A model generated the notes under the pieces. The model ran no database searches and was not told the DNA's origin. It was given only the letters and a program-made list of their open reading frames with translations. Below, piece after piece: positions 43,768 to 51,953 of a DNA stretch of 64,000 nucleotides (positions are counted from its first letter, which is position 1; each line of letters starts with the position of its first letter). The stretch is from Sediminibacterium sp. (GTDB lineage: Bacteria; Bacteroidota; Bacteroidia; Chitinophagales; Chitinophagaceae): assembly GCF_030695065.1 (NCBI RefSeq), contig NZ_JAUYTR010000011.1:124001-188000 (forward strand), given 5' to 3'. The translations under genes and the position numbers were made by a program.

Positions 43768-46485
43768 TTACTTTATTTGTTTATACTTTGTAAAATTCCA
43801 AATAGCGCTTAACATAAAGTATCTCCTAATAGCTAAATATCGATTTTCCGAAAACATGGCGGAAGTAGCAACTCGTGAGAATCCAGCATTAGAATTTAGT
43901 ATATCATTTGCAGTTAATTTAACTGTAAATAGATTATTCTTTAGAAAGCTTTTACTTATCCATGCATTCCAAACCATTCTATCAAAGTTATCAGTGAAAA
44001 TATTATTCTTACCTTGTCTGAAAAACTCCGCATCACTATGTATTTGCAATGAAGAAGATAAGTATACATCTATTGCAGATTTGAGTTTATACGAAAAGAA
44101 ATTATTTCGGGTAATCTTTGTACGCTCATTCAAAGAATTTACATCATAATAAATCGTACTCCCCAATTGAATCGCATATTTACCAGACTTATTTTTAGAT
44201 AACAAGATGCCTGCAGAAGCAATATTGTAAATAAGTTTATTAAGTGCCCCGTTTATGAAACTAAAGTTTTTTCCAGATTTACCACTCAGATCAATTGTTG
44301 CTTGAATTTTTAAAGACGGTATTGATTTTGAATAAAAACCTGTTAGCTCAAATTCTTCATCTGTATAACCAGCCATGTTCACATACTGTAAAAAATATGC
44401 TCCACTTGTGTTAATATTCGAAAGCAATTTAATTGGGTTCTTTGTGCTATTATGACTTACAACTAATCCAGTGAAGGCTTTAGTAAGGCTTTTAAATGAC
44501 TCATAGGTTAGCGATACTTTGTTAGAAAATGCATTATTAATGGACAAATTATCAGAAAAAGTAACTAGCTGATCGTTATTAAACGCATAGGGGGATAGCT
44601 CTTGAAAACCAGGCGCAACTGTTGTACCACGATAACTGATTCCGAAGTTGGTATTATCACTAATGGAATATTGAACACGAGCAAATGGTTTCCAAACCGC
44701 AAAACTTCTTTCAAATTCTTTTCTTTGGATTAGATTATTTAAAAAGAGTCTATTAGTTCCTCCACCACTACCTAGGGATGCACTAACTTTATTCTTTACG
44801 AAATTGAAGCTTAGATTACCTATAAATATTGTACGAGAATCATTTCGAATTGTTGAAAAAAGAGAATCAATTGATCCGTTAGGATTAAAAATCCTATTGG
44901 ATAAATTATTATCGTTAACAGCATCATATACAGAATTTGCAGAGAGAATAAAAGAAAATGAATTATTTATTTTATTTGAAAAACTAAGGCCGATTTTCAA
45001 ATTTTGTAAATTCTGATCCTTTCCTTTGAAAAGGTCTAAACTTCTAGTACTATCAAGTGATGGTTTACCATTAAAAAATTCAGTAGCCGTTAAACTTGTT
45101 TGTTGTTCATTTGAGCTTGTTGATTGTTGTTCTATGGAAAAAGAAATTGTTCTTCCTGGTTGCTTAAATTTTTGCTGAAATAAAAAAGAAGTTTGTATTC
45201 TACGACCTTCACTATTAACATTAGTTTGATTATTTGTCCGATTTAAAAATTGTTCATTGCTATTTAGGTCCGAAGAAGCGCTTTGCTGACTAGAAGCTCC
45301 TTTATTATAAGATGCTGTATGACTAAATGTAATTGTTCCCCTTTCCCCTACTTCTTGTTTATATGTAAAATTCATCTTATGGCTAAACCCTTCTTTTTGA
45401 AAATCAGTATTAGCAAATCTTTTGATTGCACCTACTGGTAAAATTGTATTAGAAAATGTTGAATCGAATCCAGCAACATTGGAAATAGAATAATAATAAT
45501 CGCCATTAAATGAATTACGGTCCTTATTCCATTTATTATCAAAATGTAATCCTACCATTGAAAATTGAGGCAGGCCCTTTCCATCATATTGTTCTAAATC
45601 ATTTTTGACGCCCAATTGATTCTTTTCTGTCGCCCCTAGTTCAGATTGGCCTATATTATTAGATGCCGTATAACCAGAGGTCTTCCGTTTTCCTTTAAAA
45701 CTATTTATCATCGCTTGAGCACTATTGGGAGTAAACTGATCACCTAGTCCTATTCCTGCTTCAACCTTTCCAAATACCCCATTACTTTTATCTTGTTTTA
45801 ATTGAAGGTTGATGACTTTGTCTTTTATCCCATCATCAATCCCTGTAAATATGGCTGCATCCGATTTTTTATCATAAACCTGAACTTTAGCTACCATTTC
45901 TGAACGTAAATTTCGTGTAACAAAAACTGGATCATCACTAAAAAACTCCTCCCCATCAACCAATACTCTTTTAACTTTTTTTCCTTGCGCTGAAATTTTC
46001 CCATTAGGGTCTACCTGAAGGCCTGGCAAAATCTTTAATAAATCTTCTACAGATGCATTCGGAGGTAGTTGAATTTCAGCAGTATTATATTGCAAAGTAT
46101 CACCTCGTAATTGAATTGATCGAATACTTGATTTAACTACAACTTCTTTTAATAACACTTCTTTTGAGGTTAAAATAATTGAACCCAAATCAATACTTTT
46201 AATTTGACCAATATTAATTTCTTTAGAAATGCTCAGATATCCAGGATAACTTATAAATAAAATATAGTTTCGATTATTATATAATTCGGAAAAAACAAAA
46301 GATCCATTTGATGAGGTTCTAACATCAGATAGTATAATAGAATCTTTAGCATTTAAAAGCACCACAGATGCATTATTAATGTTCATTTTCAATGCACTAT
46401 CTTTTATAACGCCTCTCATGGTTACATCTTGAGAAATAGCGTTAAGACAATTAAAGAGAAGAAGTAGAAGTAGATATTTTTTCAT
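43768..46485 (-). CDS. TonB-dependent-receptor-like outer-membrane protein
   Basis: 905 residues. Signal peptide 1-18; carboxypeptidase-regulatory-like (CarboxypepD_reg) domain about 22-105; plug domain about 120-230 (EDLLKILPGLQVDPNGKISAQGKKVKRVLVDGEEFF); then a large beta-barrel. No TonB box is evident. Likely an uptake or processing pore of unknown substrate, paired with the GLPGLI protein. Confidence 0.88.
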   Translation of the reverse strand: MKKYLLLLLLFNCLNAISQDVTMRGVIKDSALKMNINNASVVLLNAKDSIILSDVRTSSNGSFVFSELYNNRNYILFISYPGYLSISKEINIGQIKSIDLGSIILTSKEVLLKEVVVKSSIRSIQLRGDTLQYNTAEIQLPPNASVEDLLKILPGLQVDPNGKISAQGKKVKRVLVDGEEFFSDDPVFVTRNLRSEMVAKVQVYDKKSDAAIFTGIDDGIKDKVINLQLKQDKSNGVFGKVEAGIGLGDQFTPNSAQAMINSFKGKRKTSGYTASNNIGQSELGATEKNQLGVKNDLEQYDGKGLPQFSMVGLHFDNKWNKDRNSFNGDYYYSISNVAGFDSTFSNTILPVGAIKRFANTDFQKEGFSHKMNFTYKQEVGERGTITFSHTASYNKGASSQQSASSDLNSNEQFLNRTNNQTNVNSEGRRIQTSFLFQQKFKQPGRTISFSIEQQSTSSNEQQTSLTATEFFNGKPSLDSTRSLDLFKGKDQNLQNLKIGLSFSNKINNSFSFILSANSVYDAVNDNNLSNRIFNPNGSIDSLFSTIRNDSRTIFIGNLSFNFVKNKVSASLGSGGGTNRLFLNNLIQRKEFERSFAVWKPFARVQYSISDNTNFGISYRGTTVAPGFQELSPYAFNNDQLVTFSDNLSINNAFSNKVSLTYESFKSLTKAFTGLVVSHNSTKNPIKLLSNINTSGAYFLQYVNMAGYTDEEFELTGFYSKSIPSLKIQATIDLSGKSGKNFSFINGALNKLIYNIASAGILLSKNKSGKYAIQLGSTIYYDVNSLNERTKITRNNFFSYKLKSAIDVYLSSSLQIHSDAEFFRQGKNNIFTDNFDRMVWNAWISKSFLKNNLFTVKLTANDILNSNAGFSRVATSAMFSENRYLAIRRYFMLSAIWNFTKYKQIK

Positions 46486-46641
46486 TTATTCAACACAAAT
46501 AGAAATCATGGTAAAGAGGCTGTGAAAAAAGTAAAATCAGATTGAGGGGGTTGAAGAACAGCTATTATAAATAGGTTCACAAAAAATCCAAGGATCCGTT
46601 TTGTTATCCAATGTGAATTGCCAAATTGTTTTTATTCCTCT

Positions 46642-47463
46642 TTAAAATAATGATGGCTGTAGAATTTTCTTTGGATGGAATGTACCAATTATCACAAAAG
46701 GGTTTGGAGCAATTAAATGAAACTCTCTTGTTGTTCCCAAAAACAAATACAAATCTTTAGTTTTAGCAAAGTCATCAAAATATTTTTTTCGAACATCTTC
46801 GCAAGCCCTAGCTTCATCGCCTTCATGTCTTTTTAAACAATTCCAATATAATTGACCTATTTCCCAATCCTCTATCATCATGGTTCTTTCTATACCATCG
46901 TCGCTAGTGAATTTGTACGAAAATTTGTACGGTAGCTTTTTTACAACTTCAAAAGGGTTCTCTGAGTTTTGGAAAAGGTTTAATTGTAGTGCTTTGGCTT
47001 TTAAAAGGTCAAGTTTCTTTTTATCCCATTCTCTATCAACGCTTTCGATTTTGAAGTCTAAAATTTCTTTCGGCTTAAAAACAGCAAGTGAGGTATACTT
47101 TGAATTGTCTTTTGCTTGTGCAATAAGTTCGGTCATGTTGGTATAAACATTGTTAAGAACAATTTCCTTCCTAAGTTTCCAAATCTCTTCCGTACCTAAA
47201 TGGTCAACAATTTTAAAAGCTGTTTCAATTGATCTAGGTTTATGGCTTTCTAAACGGAAGTCTGAATTATTTTTTTCTAGATCAACTTCAATCCAATCGT
47301 ATTTGCTGTACTGTTTATCGTATTCAAGTTTACGAAAGGGAATTGGGTAAATTCTTATCCAACTTCCATTTTCTAGAAATCCTGCGGTACATACAAGTTC
47401 ATCATACTTGCTTGAAAGAGTAGGGTATGTTTTAACAGCAATCAGAACTTTAGTTAATGCCAT
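46642..47463 (-). CDS. Hypothetical protein paired with DUF488 protein
   Basis: 273 residues, soluble. VLIAVKTYPTLSSKYDELVCTAGF and GSWIRIYPIPFRKL, ending FLGTTREFHLIAPNPFVIIGTFHP. No recognised family name. It starts 3 bp after the stop of the DUF488 gene and so forms a two-gene operon with it. The conserved YDELVCTAG segment and C-terminal His/Phe-rich stretch suggest an enzyme or nucleic-acid-binding role, but this is not shown. Confidence 0.65.
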   Translation of the reverse strand: MALTKVLIAVKTYPTLSSKYDELVCTAGFLENGSWIRIYPIPFRKLEYDKQYSKYDWIEVDLEKNNSDFRLESHKPRSIETAFKIVDHLGTEEIWKLRKEIVLNNVYTNMTELIAQAKDNSKYTSLAVFKPKEILDFKIESVDREWDKKKLDLLKAKALQLNLFQNSENPFEVVKKLPYKFSYKFTSDDGIERTMMIEDWEIGQLYWNCLKRHEGDEARACEDVRKKYFDDFAKTKDLYLFLGTTREFHLIAPNPFVIIGTFHPKKILQPSLF

Positions 47464-47466
47464 AAA

Positions 47467-48351
47467 TTAAATATGTTTTAATTCATATTCCCATTCAGGT
47501 AAACTGACAATTGCTTCAGCAAGATGCTTTCTGTGGCATTGGCAAATATTGGCTTCAAAGCATGTCAATGCAATTCTTTTTCTATCTTTTAGCAAGTTCA
47601 GGATTTGTAGTTGCTGACTTGTAGTTTTCTTTAAATTTTGCTTCTTATAGATTTCAAAAAGTTTATCGTAATCCGTCTGTGTTTTTAATTCCTGTCTTTG
47701 GCTAGATTGAATACCCACTTCTGGTATGTGTATGTATTCAATTTTTAAGCTGGCACAAAAAGTTTTTAGTTGCGTTTTTGAAAAACCAAATTTCATGCTC
47801 AAAGGATTATTTCTAACATCAACTAAAACTTTCACATCATTTTTAATAAGTCTATTTAAATATTCCTCTAAAGAAATCCCTTCATAACCAATTGTATAAA
47901 GGATTATATTATTATTTCTTGGTTTGGCATTTAGAACCATAACATATTGCTCATCATTTAAAATTTCTTTTGCCTTTACACTATTTATTGCATAATACTG
48001 ATAGTTCAAATATGTCAACTTCATCAAGGAATTTGTTGTTAGCTTACCGTAAGTATTTTTAATATCAATTAATATTTTTTTATCCTTTACATCTAGTGCT
48101 TTTACATAGTCGGTCGCATCAATTTTTGTGAAACTAGCTTTGTCTTCAGAAAGTTGTCCATGTCTAACCATAGCGGTAAGGTCAGCATTTGCTGAAAAGG
48201 AATAGCAACCATACAAATGTGGCACAAAGTCGTAGTCTGGCTTATTTTGTCTGCTTGCAAACAAAAACAAAAGCTTTTGCAATGATATTTTGGGTAAATG
48301 ACTGTCAAAAGTCTGTAGCAGCGCTAATATAATCTTTCGTCTGTAAAACAT
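47467..48351 (-). CDS. DUF488 protein with extra N-terminal domain
   Basis: 294 residues. Residues 150-294 are DUF488: ILYTIGYEGISLEEYLNRL, VDVRNNPLSMKFGFSK, and ALTCFEANICQCHRKHLAEAI with the conserved Cys and CHR. Residues 1-140 form a separate domain (ALLQTFDSHLPKISLQKLLFLF ... VPHLYGCYSF) resembling the SocA/Panacea-type antitoxin-like fold. The start lies 13 bp from a 40-bp palindrome. Role unknown; DUF488 proteins often occur with defence genes. Confidence 0.78.
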   Translation of the reverse strand: MFYRRKIILALLQTFDSHLPKISLQKLLFLFASRQNKPDYDFVPHLYGCYSFSANADLTAMVRHGQLSEDKASFTKIDATDYVKALDVKDKKILIDIKNTYGKLTTNSLMKLTYLNYQYYAINSVKAKEILNDEQYVMVLNAKPRNNNIILYTIGYEGISLEEYLNRLIKNDVKVLVDVRNNPLSMKFGFSKTQLKTFCASLKIEYIHIPEVGIQSSQRQELKTQTDYDKLFEIYKKQNLKKTTSQQLQILNLLKDRKRIALTCFEANICQCHRKHLAEAIVSLPEWEYELKHI

Positions 48352-48363
48352 ATTGCGAAAGTA

Positions 48364-48403
48364 CTAAAATAGTCTTTAGGGCTAGTCCTAAAGACTATTT
48401 TAG
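48364..48403. promoter_or_regulatory. 40-bp palindrome upstream of DUF488 gene
   Basis: CTAAAATAGTCTTTAGG at 48364-48380 and its exact complement CCTAAAGACTATTTTAG at 48387-48403 around a six-base centre with CTAG. Without a T-run and placed over the translation start region, it looks like an operator of a dimeric regulator, possibly the N-terminal domain of the DUF488 protein itself, or an mRNA hairpin hiding the ribosome site. Confidence 0.7.
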
Positions 48404-48464
48404 CAGGTTAAAAAGAGTTCAATCCTTTTATTTTTACAGGATTTCACCGCATAGTATTCAACGT

Positions 48465-48622
48465 CCGGGGCTTTACGCTGGTTGGATAATTCGTGATCCT
48501 AATGCCAGCTTGGCCACTACTGACGCAATTAGTTAAAGCCAAATTACTGAAGTTGATTTAAAACTCCAAAGCTGATGGGCCATTGCTGAAGCCCAAATTG
48601 GGTAAAGCCTATTGTTGTACGC
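48465..48622 (-). repeat. attC-like site 20 (standard), distal end of second array
   Basis: Starts ATTCAACG, ends TATTGTTGTACGCA. Arms GGCTTTACGCTGGTTGG and CCCAAATTGGGTAAAGCC. GTTGTACGCA pairs with TGCGTATAAC at 49150-49159 with one difference. Confidence 0.92.
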
Positions 48623-48623
48623 A

Positions 48624-49133
48624 TCAAACTGTTAATTCTGGTAAGCCTCCCTTAAAAACTTTTGCAGCTTTTTCTCGAATTTCAATCAACGATTTATGAG
48701 AAATCTTATACTCAAATTTTCGTCTGCAATAGCAATTACCATTTGATAAATCAAGCTTAATATTACTATCCAGTAAATGAGCATGTGGATTTGAGGGAAA
48801 TGGATCCTTATCATAAAGATGAATAATCCAATTAAGTCCGCCTGACTTAATTCGAGCTTTACGTTGTATTCGAAGATGCTCAGGTATCACATCGATATCT
48901 GTTTCTATAAGCCTATTTAGAGTCAAAAAATCAAATTCAGATAAAAGATTGAAAGCTTGTTCTTCAGAAATTTCAATATCCCAGAGTGAACCCCGCCATT
49001 TAAACCCCATTTCGTCAGACAACAAAATAAAAAGTGCGTCTTCAATATCAGAAACTTTAATTTCATCTTCCTTAAAAGCAGAAATACGGAAAGATAAAGA
49101 CTCAAACAAGTGAATTAACTCCTCAATCTCCAA
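48624..49133 (-). CDS. Hypothetical cytosolic protein
   Basis: 169 residues, no signal peptide or membrane segment. Sequence such as LIHLYDKDPFPSNPHAHLLDSNIKLDLSNGNCYCRRK has a PHAH motif and CxCRRK near the end, which may bind metal. No family named. Single-gene cassette at the distal end of the second array. Confidence 0.6.
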   Translation of the reverse strand: MEIEELIHLFESLSFRISAFKEDEIKVSDIEDALFILLSDEMGFKWRGSLWDIEISEEQAFNLLSEFDFLTLNRLIETDIDVIPEHLRIQRKARIKSGGLNWIIHLYDKDPFPSNPHAHLLDSNIKLDLSNGNCYCRRKFEYKISHKSLIEIREKAAKVFKGGLPELTV

Positions 49134-49149
49134 AATAAATAAATTTTAT

Positions 49150-49286
49150 TGCGTATAACGTTTTCGGGCTTGGCGAAGGTGGCGATTTTCACCACAAATG
49201 TTGATGCGGAGAACCAATTTTGATTAACCACAAATGTGTCTGCGGAGCACTTAACCGCCACTTTTGCCAAGCCCGTGTTACAAGCT
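49150..49286 (-). repeat. attC-like site 21 (GGCG family), end of defence cassette
   Basis: Starts GCGTATAACG, ends CCCGTGTTACAAGC. Nearly identical to site 15. GTTACAAGC pairs exactly with GCTTGTAAC at 58387-58395, so 49.28-58.39 kb is a single 9.1-kb cassette. Confidence 0.92.
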
Positions 49287-49445
49287 GGCCTTCTGTCCAC
49301 CGAGTAGTTGAAACGCATACCAGTCAACGGTTCTGGTGTCTGCATTGCAACTGATTTTTGTCTGTCGTTGGGTTGTGCGGTTGCGTATTTTTTATTTTCA
49401 GAAGGGGAGGAGATTTTTTTTAATTCAATTTTGTCTGCGTGGGAA
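49287..49445. other. Conserved inner spacer, left side of defence cassette
   Basis: No gene. 49397-49445 (AGAAGGGGAGGAGATTT ... TGTCTGCGTGGGAAAGG) resembles the same place in the potassium cassette (19783-19823). Confidence 0.5.
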
Positions 49446-49513
49446 AGGTGTAAGCTCTTTTGTAAGCGTTGGTCTGTGCTTGGGCTTGTGCGGCTTGCAA
49501 ATGTGCTTACACC
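49446..49513 (-). repeat. Inner palindrome (class B), left of defence genes
   Basis: AGGTGTAAGCTCTTTTGTAAGC and GGCTTGCAAATGTGCTTACACCT form the arms with the fixed CTCTTTT/AAATGTG mismatches. Matches 19824-19893. It lies 25 bp downstream of the last gene. Confidence 0.88.
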
Positions 49514-49538
49514 TATGTGTGTGAAGTTTTTTGTATTG

Positions 49539-51941
49539 TTAATTTTCATCTTCTTCATTTGCTTTCATTTCTATTAATCTTTTTCTTAACTCTTCTTTCT
49601 CTTTTGGGTCTTGAACATCTTTTGAAAGAAAATCTGCCATAAAAACGTTGAAGTATTTATTGAATCGTATTACAAATTCCTTTGCCTTTTTTGCTAATTC
49701 TAAATCTGTATAACCCATCATTGTCCGCAACGCTAAATAGATTCTATAAAGTAGGTTGAAATTATTTTCTTCAAAAGCTCTTTCGTAAAGTTTTTCTATT
49801 TCATCAGGAATAATAAAAAAACACTTTTGAATTGACTGAACAATTGGTTCAATAATTCCTTCATGACCACTAACTATGTAGCCAACTCCATCCCAGTCAA
49901 AGCCTTCATGGTGTTTCATGTTGCTTAATGACCTTACATCTGCTCTGCGAAGAAAATTTTTATTAGAGCCAACTTCGTTTAATAAATAAAGATGAAAGGC
50001 ATAAACTGAATATTCTGCATTGCCAACTAATCCCAAAGGATAACCTGCCAACTGCGACAAAATTGCATAGGGTAAAAAATCGGAAACAAAACCTCCTTCA
50101 TCCATATCATCTTCAAAATTAACTTGAATGTGTCCGACACCTTCTGAATACATTAATACTTTAGTTCCCTTCCCAATTTTTTCTAAATGAGGTGGAATTT
50201 TCAGTAACTCCTGAACTAAATCAGAGAATAATTCCACTTCATTCTTATGTGCTATTTTCATTAAAACACCAGTTGCTACAATATCGCAATAAGGTATTGG
50301 AGTTACAGTTTCAATAAACGTTTTGCAAATTTCTTCAATTGGTTTTTCTTCCTTGCTTTCTCTTAAAATTATTTCTGTAACCAATTCAATTGAATGTTTT
50401 GCAACAAGCTCTTGAATTTTGGGATAGATTACTGTCATACCATTTCGTAGTTCCCTTATGACAACTACCGATGATTTTATAAGTGTTTCTAAATCGTCAG
50501 GGAAATTCTTCTTGAAAGTCTCCTTTGAAATTGCACCACTACCAGACGCTACAATACTTAAATCTGCATTTGTATTTCTCAATTCAAGTTCAGCAAAAAA
50601 GCAAAATGCAATTTTGATATACAAGTCATGGACTTGTCTCGTATAAGTTTTGTTTTCCGAAATTGCATTTAAGAGATTGAGGTCAGGAACAGCATTTATT
50701 TTAGTGAATTGTCCTGCTTCAATATCTCTAGTGAGAAGAGAAGCTAAATGTCTTACAATTCTTGGCTCGCGATATTCGGGTGTATAATGTCCGCCATGTT
50801 CAATTAAAACTTGAAATTTGGTTAGCAACAAATCGTTTGTAGCGCTGTATTCATCGTCATCAAGTTCATCTAACTTGACTATTTTACTTTGCTCACCAAT
50901 GAGTGTCTTGTATTGTCTGTTTGCAACAAAAGCTATTTCCTTGAAATTGAATTCATCTATGCTGTAAAGAATATGATGATTAACCCCTTTAAAGATGTCA
51001 ATGAGTTCAATAATTTCTGCCTTAATTGCTTCGGGTGTTGCATTGTTGAAATTGTCTAAGAGCAAATAGAATTTACTATCAGGTAAATTGCTTAGCGAGT
51101 TAATGAGCCACTCTCTAATTTTATCCTTGTTAATTGAAATTTTAGAACTCTCAGAAAAGTGATTTGCTAATTGCTGCAAAATAGAATAGTTGTTATCGCT
51201 GCAATCTAAATAGAGAAGAAATTTTTTGGCAGATTTGGTTTTTGTAAAAAACTCAAACAGCAAATTTGTTTTGCCACTAAAAGCAGAACCTATCAAACCA
51301 ACTAATGCAGCACCTTGAGAAAAATGAGATTGAATTTCAGCGACTACTTTTCTATCAATTCTAAAATCAATGCAAATGGGTTTTGTGAAGTCGTCAATTG
51401 TTCCAAAGAATCTTTCAAATCTTTTTTCGCTGATTTGATTTATTACCTGTGAGAATAATTCAGGTTCTTTATTCAGTAATAGATTGACTGCATCTTTGAA
51501 ATCATTTGTCGCAAGTTGAAAGGAGTTGTTGGTTAGTTTTTGAATAAATTCAAGGTCTACATTGTTTGCTTCAATTTTTTCTTTCGTGTATGTATTGTAA
51601 AACTGATTGTCTATGCCATTTGAAATTAATGTAAGCGGTGGCATTGGATGCAACAATCTTGCATAGGAAATGCCTTGCAATACATCTTCTGTTGTAAGTT
51701 GTAATCCTTCTTTCTTCAGTTCTAATAGAATGATATTTTTCTGTTCAATTATTAAGAGAATATCAAAAATTGCTCTTGAAGGATAGTTAGATGGTTCCTT
51801 TGAATCAACCTCAACATTATGATGTCCAAATTTAATGCTAAATGATTTCTGATGTTCAACTTTAACTTCCTTAAAAGTCGGGAAAGCAGAAGTTAATACT
51901 CTGTCTATTCTTGCCTCTAATGTTGCTTCATTTTTTGCCAT
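49539..51941 (-). CDS. Nuclease-NTPase fusion, fourth gene of defence-like operon
   Basis: 800 residues. Residues 50-95 carry a PD-(D/E)xK-type core (Asp60 in IFDILLI, Glu74 and Lys76 in LLELKKEG), similar to type I restriction HSDR N-terminal domains. A P-loop NTPase follows: Walker A GSAFSGKT (218-225) and Walker B LLLDN near 300, as in STAND-like ATPases. The C-terminal half is helical and may be a sensor. STAND NTPases with nuclease effectors are common anti-phage proteins. Gap to the upstream GTPase gene is 12 bp. Confidence 0.78.
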   Translation of the reverse strand: MAKNEATLEARIDRVLTSAFPTFKEVKVEHQKSFSIKFGHHNVEVDSKEPSNYPSRAIFDILLIIEQKNIILLELKKEGLQLTTEDVLQGISYARLLHPMPPLTLISNGIDNQFYNTYTKEKIEANNVDLEFIQKLTNNSFQLATNDFKDAVNLLLNKEPELFSQVINQISEKRFERFFGTIDDFTKPICIDFRIDRKVVAEIQSHFSQGAALVGLIGSAFSGKTNLLFEFFTKTKSAKKFLLYLDCSDNNYSILQQLANHFSESSKISINKDKIREWLINSLSNLPDSKFYLLLDNFNNATPEAIKAEIIELIDIFKGVNHHILYSIDEFNFKEIAFVANRQYKTLIGEQSKIVKLDELDDDEYSATNDLLLTKFQVLIEHGGHYTPEYREPRIVRHLASLLTRDIEAGQFTKINAVPDLNLLNAISENKTYTRQVHDLYIKIAFCFFAELELRNTNADLSIVASGSGAISKETFKKNFPDDLETLIKSSVVVIRELRNGMTVIYPKIQELVAKHSIELVTEIILRESKEEKPIEEICKTFIETVTPIPYCDIVATGVLMKIAHKNEVELFSDLVQELLKIPPHLEKIGKGTKVLMYSEGVGHIQVNFEDDMDEGGFVSDFLPYAILSQLAGYPLGLVGNAEYSVYAFHLYLLNEVGSNKNFLRRADVRSLSNMKHHEGFDWDGVGYIVSGHEGIIEPIVQSIQKCFFIIPDEIEKLYERAFEENNFNLLYRIYLALRTMMGYTDLELAKKAKEFVIRFNKYFNVFMADFLSKDVQDPKEKEELRKRLIEMKANEEDEN

Positions 51942-51953
51942 AATTTTATTTTA

